NCBI GenBank assembly: GCA_002490425.1
Contig: DKTZ01000015.1
Location: 1-16,333, forward strand
Direction: 5' to 3'
Length of the DNA: 16,333 nt
DNA from: Ruminococcaceae bacterium UBA7217
Lineage (GTDB): Bacteria > Bacillota > Clostridia > Oscillospirales > Acutalibacteraceae
A model generated the notes under the pieces. It was not told where the DNA came from and did no database searches. It saw only the letters and a program-made list of their open reading frames with translations. Numbering within the stretch: the first letter of the stretch is position 1; each line of letters starts with the position of its first letter. The translations under genes were made by a program, and so were the position numbers. Below are positions 1 to 8,876 of this stretch, piece by piece.

Positions 1-39
1 AAATTTACAAAATGACAAATATTTTACGGTTAAAAAATA

Positions 40-68
40 TTGAAAAATAAATGTGGCTGTGATAAAAT
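40..68 (+). promoter_or_regulatory. sigma-A-type promoter of the dockerin protein gene
   Basis: TTGAAA at 40-45, a 17-base spacer and TAAAAT at 63-68; each hexamer has five of six consensus bases. Transcription would begin near 75, leaving a leader of about 30 bases before the ATG at 104. This argues against the in-frame GTG at 53, which lies inside the spacer. The call rests on sequence match only. Confidence 0.6.
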
Positions 69-103
69 TATGCATAATTATATTTATGATGGAGTGCAAG
101 GCT

Positions 104-3100
104 ATGAAGAATAAACTTATTGGATGTGTACTTGCTGTTTTAATGGTGCTTTCCGTGGTTAATCCTGCATTCACGGTATTCTCTCTCGGAGAAAAAATCA
201 CAATTACAGATGAAAACGGAAACGAAATTACTGAAAAAGTAGAGGTTCAGGAGTACAGAAACGTTCAGCTTTCATACACGGTTTCCCCTGAAATGCCCGA
301 GGGAGCTTATGTGACTTGGGAAAGCAATCTTCCGCTTTTGGCAGGTGTTGACGACAGCGGTAAGGTAACGGGCTATGACTATTCCAAGGCCGCAATTATT
401 CAGCTTTGGATAGATGAAAACATCCGTTCGCTGCCGCTTGTAGGCGACGCTATGGCAAAGTCTATTGAAGACGCCATTGCTTCGAGCGGAGTTGATATTG
501 AAACAGTAAATACAGATGTTCTTGTAGCAATAGTTTCAGGTGTTGCAGGCGACCAGTTGGGTGAAAGCTTACGTAAATATCTTGACAATATGAATGTTGA
601 GGTAACGGCGACTCTTTACAGCGCAGACGGTGTCAAAATTGCAAGCGACTCTATCGAAGTTCTTGTTACACAAAGCATTATCGCTCAGATTGCGCCGACA
701 GGCGTACATATTACCAATAAAAAGGTTGTGCCCACAACAGTAGCAGTAGGCACAACGGTTCAGCTTTACGGTGCAGTAACTCCCGTCAGACTTAAGCAGG
801 GTGTTAAATGGAGCGTTGACAAGACAATTTTTGAATCGGCAAAGGGAAATGTTACGGAAAGCGGACTCGTAACTTTTACTGAACCCGGCACATTGAAAAT
901 TAAGGTTACTCCGACAAACGCTCTTTACGCCGCATTTTCTGATTCTATCACATTTACGGTAGTTGCAAAAGAAGAGCTTCCCGTAACCGATTTTACAATA
1001 AGCGGTTCACTGACAGTTCAAGAGGGTGAAAGCTCAAAACTCGAAATATCTGACGTTATACCTGCAGGCGCATACACGGGTGACGCAGTTTGGTCAAGCT
1101 CCGACCCATCAGTTCTTCTTGTTGACCAAGATGGTAATATTACAGGCCTTGACGGCGGCAGCGGACTTACATATTCAAAGAAAGCAACTGTTTCCGTTAC
1201 GATAGGCGATGTTACGAAGAGCGTTGATGTTGAGGTTAAGCGAAGCGGAATTCAAGGCGACATTAACAGTATTGAAATTGAGGGTGAAGACGCTTTAGGA
1301 ATAGGCAGCACCGCACAATACACATCTACGGTTTATCCCGCAAGGCTTAATACAAGCAGCTCTGTTGTAAGGGAGTGGGGTATTGTTGACGATGAAGGTA
1401 ATTACATAATGGCAACACCCGAGTCACCTGCAACAACTGCCTACGGAACAATGGACTCAAACGGTAATCTTACGGCAAATGCCAGCGGTATTATCACTAT
1501 TGTCGCAAAGGCAACCTACAGAGATGTTACTGTTGAAACAACAAAGAGCATATTCTTCGGCAAGCCTATAATGAATTTTACTATTTCGGGTAGTTTAAAT
1601 ATTGACGAAGGAAAAACCTCTCAGCTTACAATTACTAATATAAACCCTGAGGATTATGACACACAGATTCTTGAAACAATTAAATGGACATCGGCTGACC
1701 CCAGAATTGCAACAGTTGACAAAAACGGCTTGATAAAAGGTATTGAGGGAGGTTCAGGTACATTTACTAACCGTACAAAAACTACCCAAATTACCGCAAC
1801 AATAGGCGGTGTTTCAAAAACTGTTACGGTAACTGTTACAAGGTCGGCTATAAACTATTTTACTGAGGCGCATATTGAAGGTTTTGACAATGTAATTAAG
1901 GATTTTCCTGTGAAATATAACGGTTCGTTCTCTCCGTCCCGTTTTGATGCGACCAGCAAGTATTGGGGTATTGAAAATAACGATGGACAAAGTCCCTTTG
2001 AAAATTCAATAACCGTCAGCGGACCGAAATACACTGAAAATGATATTGCAAGTATTTCAAGCGACGGCACTGTTACAGCACTGAATTCAGGCGAAACAAA
2101 CATTTATCTTTACGGCAAGCGGAATTTGACCTCTTATGTTCAAACAAGCAGGCATATAAATACGGTGGAGGTAGAGCCTAAGAGCATTACGGTTACAGCA
2201 CCCACAAGAACAGATTATGTTGAGGGTGAAACTGAGCTTGACCTTACAGGGCTTAAGGTACAGCTAACGTACGACAGAGCTGATATTGAAAGATATTACG
2301 GCGATACCTCGGAAATGTATCAGGACAGTGACTTAACGGTTGAGGTTACGGATTACACTGTTGGCGAAATTAATCCGAATATTCTTGACACAGAGCAATA
2401 TATTGTTTTGACAGTTACAAGAGCAGGTAAAAGCTACAGGGGTGTATTTTCAATAACACTTGCTTCAAAAGCTGTTGAAAGTATTGAGCTTACTGCTCCG
2501 AGATATAAATATTTAGAGGGTGAAACCGAGCTTGACCTTGAAAACCTCGCAGTAAAGGCAAACTATTCCAATGCTCCGTCTGAAACGGTTACAGATTACA
2601 GGGTTCATACCGAAGACTTTGACCCGACTTTATACAATGTTGAGCAAAACATAACCGTTTCATACACTCACGAGGGCAGAACGGCAACATCAACTTTCCC
2701 CGTAATAGTTTACGGAATACCGCGTGTTTCGGTTGATACTAACGGTTACGACGGCGAATGGACGCCGAATAATATTACATTTACACTCTCTTCTACCAAT
2801 GAGCTTGACGGAGTGACCTATTATTACAGAACAGAGGGCAGTTCTGACTGGACGGCAATTTCAGGCAATACATTCACGGTTAATTCGGATTTACAGAATG
2901 TATATTATTTCAAGGCTGTAAACAGTGCAGAAATTGACGGGGCCGAAACAGAAGGCTTTACGGCAAAGCGTGACAGTGTAACGCCGTATTTTGTTCTTAA
3001 CAAAGAAATAAACGATGTTACAAATCAAAGCTTTAAAATAACAATAGACAATTTGCGCGTTGGCTTGTCCGGAATTAAGTCCATTACCGTTAACGGTGAA

Positions 3101-5062
3101 GATATTACGGGCAATACGGAGTTTTTGGTTACTGAAAACGATAATTATTCGGTAACTGTAACGGCAAATAACGGGCTTTCAAGAACGCAGATTAAAACGG
3201 TAAATAATATTGACCGTGAACCTCCTGTTATCAACAGGATAGATTTAAAGCATAAAACAACGGGTACAAATGCACGTGAGCTTGCCGAAGAAGAATACGG
3301 ACTGTTCTTTAATGAAACAGTTGAGTTGACTGTTTGGGCGGAGGACAGAGGAATAGCAAGCGTCGGAAAAATCGAATACCGTTTGATTGATGAAAACGGT
3401 ATTCCGCTTTCCGAAGACTGGATAACCTACAATGAGCTTTCAAAGCCGTTGTTCTCCCCCAATTTTAAAGGTGTTGTTGAGGTTAAGGCAACAGACAGGG
3501 CGGGCAATGAATCGGCTGTTTACCGTTCTGACGGCTTTATAATTGACGGTGATAATCCGACTATTGAAGTAAATGCCGTAAGTAAGGGAAAAGAGTATGA
3601 GAACGGTGTTTGGACATCTGATACTGTAGATATTACTGTTTCAGCTTCTGCCTTTTCGGGAATTTACGAATATCTTTACAGAGTTGACGGCGGCGACTGG
3701 CAGGTAATGAACGAGCCTAATATCAGCTTCGGCGAAGAGGGCGAGCATGTTCTTGAATTTAAAACGGTATCATACTCAGCACTCGAAAGTGACATTGTTC
3801 CTGTTTCGGTTAAAATTGACCGTCAAATGCCTGTTATCCGTGTAGAATTCCAGGGTACATTTAACCGTTGGACCGGCGAGAATATGACCTTTAGCTTTTC
3901 AACTCTTGAAGAGTCAATTTCCGGAGTAACATATTATTATAATGACGGAAGCGGCTGGAAAGAGATTACAACCGGTAATCAGATAGTACTTTACGATAAT
4001 ATTTATGCAAATTATCAGTTTATGGCGGTTAACGGAGCCGGCACAAAGAGTCCGCCTTCCGACAGCTACATTGTTATGATTGATACGGTTGTTCCGGAAA
4101 TTAAAGTAACTCCTGAGGTTACCGACATTACGGTTGACTCGTATAAAGTGTATTTGGATTACAGCTTCGGCGAAGCGGGTCTTAAATCGGTTACTCTCAA
4201 CGGTGAGGACATTACAGGGCAGGATTACATTACCGTCAGCAAAAACGGCACATACCTTATTACTGCTACGGGTAATAACCTTAAAACCTCTAACTATTTA
4301 CTTACGGTTGACAATTTCTATGACCCGTTAAATCCTGCAAATAAACCCGTTCTCCAAGTTACGGTTGAGGGTGCAATCGGGATTCGCACGGGTGATAATA
4401 TTACGTTTAATTTCCTGAGTCCCGACGGTCAGGACGTTACATATTACTATGATAACGGCAACGGCTGGACTGAAATTGCAGGCAATAAATTAACTCTTTC
4501 CGAAAGCATAGTTGCAGATTACAAATTCAAATCCGTAAATAAATACGGAGTTGAAAGCTATGAAAGCCCTGTTTATTCAGTTATTCTTGACAAGTCGCAA
4601 AAAACAGGTGCAAGTCTTTTCGGCAGTATTTCTCTTGAAGCTTCTGAAAATGCCGAAGCAGTAACCGTTAAGCTTTATGATTTTAATACAGGAAAGCTGA
4701 TAACTAAGAAAACAGTCAGTGCAGGTGAAGCATCGTATTCGTTTGACGGTATTGAAAATGACGGATATATTTTAGTTGCCGAATGTGCAGGCTATGAGGT
4801 ATTCCGCACGTTTGTAAGCGTGTCAGGAGATACACAGCAGGACATTAGCCTTTCCCTCGGAAAGATAATAATCGGCGACGTGGACCTTGACGGAGACGTT
4901 GACAGTGATGACTATGATTTAATGCTTTTAAATATAAACTGTAATAAGCTGCTTTCCGAAAAACAGATGATAAACGCTGACATAAACGGTGACGGTGCAG
5001 TTGACGGTATAGATGCGCTTTATCTGGACTTGTATTTACACGGTGCGGTTAAGATGCCGTAA
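104..5062 (+). CDS. giant secreted multi-Ig-like protein with C-terminal type I dockerin
   Basis: A 1652-residue exported, apparently non-catalytic protein. The ATG at 104 is chosen because GGAG at 91-94 sits nine bases upstream and is followed by a signal peptide (MKNK, then a hydrophobic stretch to about residue 27). From N to C terminus: a first Ig-like fold (about 40-185) interrupted by a helical insert (about 95-165); Big_2-like modules at about 201-290, 294-380, 387-485, 489-580 and 585-690, two of them with the W-(T/S)-S-x-D-P signature; two Big_3-like modules (692-786, 791-871) sharing the string EGETELDL; six or seven beta-rich repeats (873-1500) with recurring VTYYY and NGEDITG strings; a carboxypeptidase-regulatory-like beta domain (1502-1586); and a dockerin (1587-1650). 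The dockerin repeats DVDLDGDVDSDD and DINGDGAVDGID keep the calcium ligands at positions 1, 3, 5, 9 and 12. There is no LPXTG, SLH or hydrolase domain. It probably docks onto a cohesin scaffoldin as an adhesin or structural part; that role is inferred. Confidence 0.9.
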   Translation: MKNKLIGCVLAVLMVLSVVNPAFTVFSLGEKITITDENGNEITEKVEVQEYRNVQLSYTVSPEMPEGAYVTWESNLPLLAGVDDSGKVTGYDYSKAAIIQLWIDENIRSLPLVGDAMAKSIEDAIASSGVDIETVNTDVLVAIVSGVAGDQLGESLRKYLDNMNVEVTATLYSADGVKIASDSIEVLVTQSIIAQIAPTGVHITNKKVVPTTVAVGTTVQLYGAVTPVRLKQGVKWSVDKTIFESAKGNVTESGLVTFTEPGTLKIKVTPTNALYAAFSDSITFTVVAKEELPVTDFTISGSLTVQEGESSKLEISDVIPAGAYTGDAVWSSSDPSVLLVDQDGNITGLDGGSGLTYSKKATVSVTIGDVTKSVDVEVKRSGIQGDINSIEIEGEDALGIGSTAQYTSTVYPARLNTSSSVVREWGIVDDEGNYIMATPESPATTAYGTMDSNGNLTANASGIITIVAKATYRDVTVETTKSIFFGKPIMNFTISGSLNIDEGKTSQLTITNINPEDYDTQILETIKWTSADPRIATVDKNGLIKGIEGGSGTFTNRTKTTQITATIGGVSKTVTVTVTRSAINYFTEAHIEGFDNVIKDFPVKYNGSFSPSRFDATSKYWGIENNDGQSPFENSITVSGPKYTENDIASISSDGTVTALNSGETNIYLYGKRNLTSYVQTSRHINTVEVEPKSITVTAPTRTDYVEGETELDLTGLKVQLTYDRADIERYYGDTSEMYQDSDLTVEVTDYTVGEINPNILDTEQYIVLTVTRAGKSYRGVFSITLASKAVESIELTAPRYKYLEGETELDLENLAVKANYSNAPSETVTDYRVHTEDFDPTLYNVEQNITVSYTHEGRTATSTFPVIVYGIPRVSVDTNGYDGEWTPNNITFTLSSTNELDGVTYYYRTEGSSDWTAISGNTFTVNSDLQNVYYFKAVNSAEIDGAETEGFTAKRDSVTPYFVLNKEINDVTNQSFKITIDNLRVGLSGIKSITVNGEDITGNTEFLVTENDNYSVTVTANNGLSRTQIKTVNNIDREPPVINRIDLKHKTTGTNARELAEEEYGLFFNETVELTVWAEDRGIASVGKIEYRLIDENGIPLSEDWITYNELSKPLFSPNFKGVVEVKATDRAGNESAVYRSDGFIIDGDNPTIEVNAVSKGKEYENGVWTSDTVDITVSASAFSGIYEYLYRVDGGDWQVMNEPNISFGEEGEHVLEFKTVSYSALESDIVPVSVKIDRQMPVIRVEFQGTFNRWTGENMTFSFSTLEESISGVTYYYNDGSGWKEITTGNQIVLYDNIYANYQFMAVNGAGTKSPPSDSYIVMIDTVVPEIKVTPEVTDITVDSYKVYLDYSFGEAGLKSVTLNGEDITGQDYITVSKNGTYLITATGNNLKTSNYLLTVDNFYDPLNPANKPVLQVTVEGAIGIRTGDNITFNFLSPDGQDVTYYYDNGNGWTEIAGNKLTLSESIVADYKFKSVNKYGVESYESPVYSVILDKSQKTGASLFGSISLEASENAEAVTVKLYDFNTGKLITKKTVSAGEASYSFDGIENDGYILVAECAGYEVFRTFVSVSGDTQQDISLSLGKIIIGDVDLDGDVDSDDYDLMLLNINCNKLLSEKQMINADINGDGAVDGIDALYLDLYLHGAVKMP

Positions 5063-5083
5063 AAATGAATAAAAGATAAGATA

Positions 5084-5124
5084 AAAACCGCCAAGGTAAG
5101 TAAATGAACTGCCTTGGCGGTTTT
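5084..5124. terminator. bidirectional rho-independent terminator
   Basis: Perfect 13-base arms, AAAACCGCCAAGG (5084-5096) and its complement (5112-5124), enclose a 15-base loop. A T run follows on the plus strand, and the A run on the left serves the minus strand. It lies between two convergent genes, 22 bases after the dockerin gene stop and 25 bases beyond the EamA gene stop, so it can end both transcripts. Confidence 0.92.
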
Positions 5125-5148
5125 GTTTAATTTATTCAATGCTGATTT

Positions 5149-5562
5149 TTAAAGTACTGTTAAAAGTGTGCCGATGCATATTAAAATACAGCCTATAACC
5201 GATTTAACGGTCAGCTTTTCGTGAAGAAAAATAAAAGCTAAGATAAATGTAAAGATAATGCTCAGCTTGTCAATGGGAACAACCTTTGAAACCTGACCTA
5301 TCCCGATTGCTTTATAATAGCAAAGCCACGAAGCGCCTGTTGCAAGCCCCGACAGAATGAGAAATATCCAGCTTTTTTTGCTTATTTCCGTAATTCCGCC
5401 CTGCGAATTTGTAATAAATACCATTGCCCAGGACATAAAAAGAACAACAACTGTTCTTAATGCCGTGGCAAGATTTGAATTTACGCCGTCAATTCCGATT
5501 TTTGCCAATACGGAAGTAAAAGCTGCAAAAACGGCCGACAGCAATGCTAAAATAAACCACAT
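5149..5562 (-). CDS. half-size EamA-family (DMT) membrane transporter
   Basis: A 137-residue very hydrophobic protein with about five membrane segments (3-21, 32-51, 65-84, 95-113, 118-136). The last two with their link (PIDKLS at 96-101, FLHEKLT at 112-118) match the end of the EamA domain of the drug/metabolite transporter superfamily. Most EamA carriers are about 300 residues with two domains; this has one, so it would have to pair with itself or another half. The substrate cannot be told. It is the last gene of the minus-strand operon. Its GGGGTGA ribosome binding site overlaps the TGA stop of the ZIP gene, and only six bases separate that stop from the ATG, so translation is probably coupled. 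The shared terminator follows. Confidence 0.88.
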   Translation of the reverse strand: MWFILALLSAVFAAFTSVLAKIGIDGVNSNLATALRTVVVLFMSWAMVFITNSQGGITEISKKSWIFLILSGLATGASWLCYYKAIGIGQVSKVVPIDKLSIIFTFILAFIFLHEKLTVKSVIGCILICIGTLLTVL

Positions 5563-5568
5563 AATTTT

Positions 5569-6345
5569 TCACCCCAAAGCGACGTCTAACGCCATCATAA
5601 GCGAGAAGCCGAATGTAAACATCATTATTCCGCTGTCACAGTGTTTCCCCGTACTTATTTCGGGGACAAGCTCTTTGACAACTACATATATCATAGCCCC
5701 TGCCGCAAAAGAGAGAAGATACGGCAAAACAGGGATTATAAGCGCTGAAAGTAAAATCGTGAGAAGTCCCGCAACAGGCTCTACTACGCCTGACAGTATT
5801 CCGCCCCAAAACGCCCTGCCCTTGCTCATACCTCTGGCGGCAAGCGGCATTGAAATTATTGCGCCCTCGGGTAGATTCTGTATTGCAATTCCCATAGCCA
5901 ATACAAATGCGGCGGAAAATGCGGCGCTTTCTTTTGTATTGAGTGCATTGGCGTAAACAGCGCCTACTGCCATTCCCTCAGGAATGTTGTGAAGCACAAC
6001 GGCGATAACCAGCATAGTAGTCTTTCTGAAATACGAGTTATTCTCATTTTGAGTATTTTTCTGTATTTTATCGGTTATTTTGTCCGTAAGCATAAGAGAA
6101 ATCATTCCTATGCAAAATCCTGCCACTGCGGGAAAAAATGCAAGCTTTCCCAGATGCTGTGACTGTTCAATTGACGGTATAAGTAAGCTCCAGACAGATG
6201 CGGCAACCATTACACCTGCTGCAAAGCCCATAAGTCCGTTTTGCACGGCAATACTGAAATATTTTTTCATAAACAAAACGCACGCGGCGCCCAATGATGT
6301 TCCTAAAAGCGGAACCAAGAGCCCCTGCACGGTTAAAAGTGTCAT
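5569..6345 (-). CDS. ZIP-family divalent metal transporter (GufA-like)
   Basis: A 258-residue inner membrane protein with about eight hydrophobic segments, the normal size for bacterial ZIP proteins. It moves zinc, iron or similar divalent cations into the cytoplasm. The two signature helices are visible: HNIPEG at 119-124 and QNLPEG at 156-161. These supply the paired metal-centre ligands (H119, N120, E123; Q156, N157, E160), with E189 in the next helix (VVEP) as a likely further ligand. Glutamine rather than histidine in the second motif is typical of the GufA-like branch, not ZupT. The loop at about 88-107, rich in charge and asparagine, is the usual variable cytoplasmic loop. The start has GGAGGA seven bases upstream. 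The gene follows the ABC permease after 79 bases with no clear terminator and is tightly joined to the EamA gene. The exact metal is unknown. Confidence 0.92.
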   Translation of the reverse strand: MTLLTVQGLLVPLLGTSLGAACVLFMKKYFSIAVQNGLMGFAAGVMVAASVWSLLIPSIEQSQHLGKLAFFPAVAGFCIGMISLMLTDKITDKIQKNTQNENNSYFRKTTMLVIAVVLHNIPEGMAVGAVYANALNTKESAAFSAAFVLAMGIAIQNLPEGAIISMPLAARGMSKGRAFWGGILSGVVEPVAGLLTILLSALIIPVLPYLLSFAAGAMIYVVVKELVPEISTGKHCDSGIMMFTFGFSLMMALDVALG

Positions 6346-6424
6346 AATTATTCCTCCGATAATTTAATCCACTTTTATGTTATGAAAATATGCTTTCGTG
6401 TGTTACTGAGAATAGAATTTAATT

Positions 6425-7324
6425 TTAAGCCGCTTTGCTCTTTTTTAATACATTTAACACAATATATATTCCCAACAGTACCGCTACGGTAACTGTAAGA
6501 ATTATATACATAGCTGAAATTTCCACTTTATCTCCGAAAAAATAGAGATTGCAGTCAAGAGAGTCCTTGATATTTTCAATTACTTCAGACGGTACGCCTT
6601 GATTTTGAATTTCGCTTAGTACTCCGCGCATAGAGTGGTTGCGGATAAGCGATGTACCGTATGTGCCAGGAAAGAAGGAGAGAGCCTTTTGAAGTCCGTT
6701 TGAGAAAGATGAAATCGGCATATACGCTCCGCAAAGAAAGCCGTAGCCTGCGCTGATTATTGTTCCGACTGCTGAAATCTGACCCTGTGTTGACAGGAAA
6801 AAGTTGATAACAGAGGAGAGCGCTGTTCCGAAAAGTACAAGCAGAAAGATATCAAGTAATAAATACAGCACATCCGAAACGGTCATATACCAGCCTGAAA
6901 ATGAAACATAGATAAGGCAGACGGCGGCTGCGGCAAAGCAGATAAGAAGCGTTGAAATCATAGTTGATATATAGTAGCTCATTGAAAGCAGAGAGGATTT
7001 AACGGGTGAAATTCTTAAATCCTTTACAGTACCGTTTACTTTGTCCTGAACCATTAAAAAATTAGAGCAAAACGCAACCGTTACGCATGAAACGGCGAGA
7101 ATTGAGGATATAAGCTGAGAGGCTACAAGTCCGTTAATTAAGCTTTCGTCAAGAGTAAATACGTCGGGTAAATTAGACGTAAAGGTTTCTTTGTAAGTTT
7201 TGCCGAGAAATGTGGCGTAAAGTACAAGTAAAATTGCAGGAGTTATTAAAGACGTAAAGAACATACCCTTGTCTTTAAAAAACAGCTTAACATTTCTTTT
7301 TATCAGTATTAAAAATGTTTTCAT
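6425..7324 (-). CDS. ABC-2 type transporter permease subunit
   Basis: A 299-residue integral membrane protein of the ABC2_membrane family, the membrane half of a DrrAB/Nod-type exporter. A short basic N-terminus (KRNVKLFFKDKGM) is followed by a first membrane segment (about 22-41), an extracellular loop (about 42-65), then membrane segments near 67-90, 112-140, 150-175, 180-205 and 270-292. The loop around residues 96-110 (QDKVNGTVKDLRISPV) is the conserved cytoplasmic coupling region of this family. A large external loop (about 207-268) precedes the last helix. Its ATG overlaps the ATPase gene's TGA in a four-base ATGA, so the two subunits are almost certainly made together. The substrate is not evident: drugs, antimicrobial peptides or lipids are all possible. 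Confidence 0.9.
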   Translation of the reverse strand: MKTFLILIKRNVKLFFKDKGMFFTSLITPAILLVLYATFLGKTYKETFTSNLPDVFTLDESLINGLVASQLISSILAVSCVTVAFCSNFLMVQDKVNGTVKDLRISPVKSSLLSMSYYISTMISTLLICFAAAAVCLIYVSFSGWYMTVSDVLYLLLDIFLLVLFGTALSSVINFFLSTQGQISAVGTIISAGYGFLCGAYMPISSFSNGLQKALSFFPGTYGTSLIRNHSMRGVLSEIQNQGVPSEVIENIKDSLDCNLYFFGDKVEISAMYIILTVTVAVLLGIYIVLNVLKKSKAA

Positions 7325-8235
7325 TTTTCCTGACCTCCCGTAAGAGTTTTGCCTGTGACCGCAAGGAAAACGTCATCCATTTTTCCTTTTGTTATCTCGT
7401 AATCGGTAAATATTTGGGGGTGCTTTACAATAAGCTCGGTTGCCGATTTTGTGTTCGGAACAAACAGGCGGTAAGCGTCTTTTATCTTTTCGTATTGAGT
7501 GCCGAGTTCCTTTACCGTGTCTTCGTTTGCACCGTAAAGAGTGATATAATCGCCCGTATATTTGTTTTTAAGCTCTAAAGGTGTTCCCTCAGCAGAAATT
7601 TTGCCGCTGTCAATAATCACAACATAGTCCGCCTCCGCCGCTTCTTCCATATAATGAGTAGTCAAAAATACGGTCATATTTTCATTTTTGCGAAGAGAGG
7701 ATATTACATTCCAAAGAGTTTTGCGTGTCTGCGGGTCAAGACCCGTTGTCGGCTCGTCAAGAATAAGGATTTTAGGTTTGTGGAAAAGCGCACGGGCTAT
7801 GTCAATCCGCCTGCGCTGTCCGCCCGAAAGCTTGCCAACAGGACGTTTTAGCAAGCCGTTAAAATCAAGTAATTCAGAAAGCTCCGACAGCCGTTCTTTA
7901 AACCCTTGACCTGTAATGCCGTAAAGTGCGGCACGGCTCTCCAAATTGTCATAAACGGAAAGGGCAAGGTCAAGCACGGAATTTTGGAAAACCACGCCCA
8001 GTTCGCTTTTGATTAAATACATATTTTTATCAAGGTCGTGCCCGTCAATGACGATACTACCGCTGTCCTTTGACAGCTGACCGCACATTATGTTGATTGT
8101 GGTGGATTTGCCCGCACCGTTAATACCGAGAAAAGCGAACAATTCACCTTTTTTTACACGGAAGCTTAATTCCTGAACTGCTTTTACCTCTCCGAAGCTT
8201 TTGCTGAGATTGTCAATTTGTATGATATTGTTCAT
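7321..8235 (-). CDS. ABC transporter ATP-binding protein (DrrA/CcmA-like)
   Basis: The 304-residue ATPase that drives the permease encoded next. All nucleotide-binding elements are intact (numbered from the ATG at 8235): Walker A GINGAGKST at 37-45, Q-loop Q84, signature LSGGQ at 136-140, Walker B ILILDEP at 156-162, and the switch histidine H194 in TTH. The C-terminal part after about 215 is the extra regulatory segment common in DrrA-type ATPases. A GTG at 8244 in the same frame would add three residues; the ATG is preferred because a GGTGA lies six bases upstream and alignment to the family begins at MNN. The GTG, with AAAGG five bases upstream, cannot be excluded. It lies 46 bases downstream of the GNAT gene. 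Confidence 0.93.
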   Translation of the reverse strand: MNNIIQIDNLSKSFGEVKAVQELSFRVKKGELFAFLGINGAGKSTTINIMCGQLSKDSGSIVIDGHDLDKNMYLIKSELGVVFQNSVLDLALSVYDNLESRAALYGITGQGFKERLSELSELLDFNGLLKRPVGKLSGGQRRRIDIARALFHKPKILILDEPTTGLDPQTRKTLWNVISSLRKNENMTVFLTTHYMEEAAEADYVVIIDSGKISAEGTPLELKNKYTGDYITLYGANEDTVKELGTQYEKIKDAYRLFVPNTKSATELIVKHPQIFTDYEITKGKMDDVFLAVTGKTLTGGQEK

Positions 8236-8281
8236 ATTAATCACCGTAGCCTTTCAGGCAATATAATTACAGTGCGATTTT

Positions 8282-8746
8282 TCACACTGCCTCTGATTTC
8301 TTCTCCATAATTTCATAAACAAGTTTAACATCGTTTTCCAAATCTAAAATTCCGTGTCCCACGGTTTTGTAGCCTCTGTGTTCATAAAGCTGTGCCGCAG
8401 GGAGCGAGGCGTCTAATACAGCAGTGTCGTATTTTTCAAAAATTTTGCTTTCAAGGCAGTCCATAATATATGTGCCGCAGCCCTGTTTTTGATAAGAGGG
8501 GAGTACATACACTCCCGTAATATGATTGCCGTCAAAACAGCCTGTTCCGACAATTTTTCCGTCTTTTACCAATACGCCCATATTTCCCGAAGCGATGCCT
8601 TCCTCTATGTGCTCTTTAGTGTGGTGACGGCAGAAAAAATCCGCCACCTCTTTCGGATAATATTTCGGATATACAGTTTTTATGGCGGTATGCAGGCAAA
8701 AGTGAATGTCGTCCGCCATATTTTGCTGTGCTGTTACGTATTTCAT
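8282..8746 (-). CDS. GNAT-family N-acetyltransferase
   Basis: A 154-residue soluble protein of the GNAT fold, which transfers an acetyl group from acetyl-CoA to an amine. Visible marks: the beta strands MGVLVKDGKIVGTGCF (56-71), motif A VYVLPSYQKQGCG (79-91), which makes the pyrophosphate-binding turn (Q-x-x-G-x-G type), and motif B with ASLPAAQLYEHRGYK (113-127). Length is normal for the family. The start has GGAG eight bases upstream. It is the first gene of the minus-strand operon, just after a near-consensus promoter. The substrate is unknown; together with an exporter, a detoxifying or resistance role is possible but only inferred from position. Confidence 0.9.
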   Translation of the reverse strand: MKYVTAQQNMADDIHFCLHTAIKTVYPKYYPKEVADFFCRHHTKEHIEEGIASGNMGVLVKDGKIVGTGCFDGNHITGVYVLPSYQKQGCGTYIMDCLESKIFEKYDTAVLDASLPAAQLYEHRGYKTVGHGILDLENDVKLVYEIMEKKSEAV

Positions 8747-8783
8747 AGGTCGCTCTCCAAAACAGAATAGTTATGACAAATTC

Positions 8784-8812
8784 ATTATACAACTGTGCGC
8801 AGAGAAATTCAA
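8784..8812 (-). promoter_or_regulatory. sigma-A promoter of the GNAT-ABC-ZIP-EamA operon
   Basis: On the minus strand TTGAAT (8812-8807), exactly 17 bases, then TATAAT (8789-8784). The -10 is perfect and the -35 has four of six consensus bases. The GNAT start codon is 37 bases downstream of the -10. No other clear promoter was seen between the five genes, so this likely serves them all. Confidence 0.75.
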
Positions 8813-8830
8813 CCGCTTTGTACGGAATAT

Positions 8831-8866
8831 TAAAAGCATCTCACGCTATACCGCAAGATGCTTTTA
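8831..8866 (-). terminator. terminator of the beta-galactosidase operon
   Basis: Perfect 11-base arms TAAAAGCATCT (8831-8841) and its complement (8856-8866) with a 14-base loop, beginning 10 bases beyond the beta-galactosidase stop. On the minus strand the stem ends in TTTTA followed by ATATT, a modest T tract. It separates the beta-galactosidase gene from the GNAT promoter. Confidence 0.7.
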
Positions 8867-8876
8867 AAGGTAAATG

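Noticed and set aside
53..103. Longer N-terminus of the dockerin protein from a GTG at 53
   Set aside because: The GTG lies within the spacer of a good promoter and has no ribosome site; the signal peptide begins naturally at the ATG at 104.
5357..6367. Plus-strand frames of up to 199 codons opposite the EamA and ZIP genes
   Set aside because: They mirror membrane-protein codons on the other strand; composition is unnatural and no start signal is seen.
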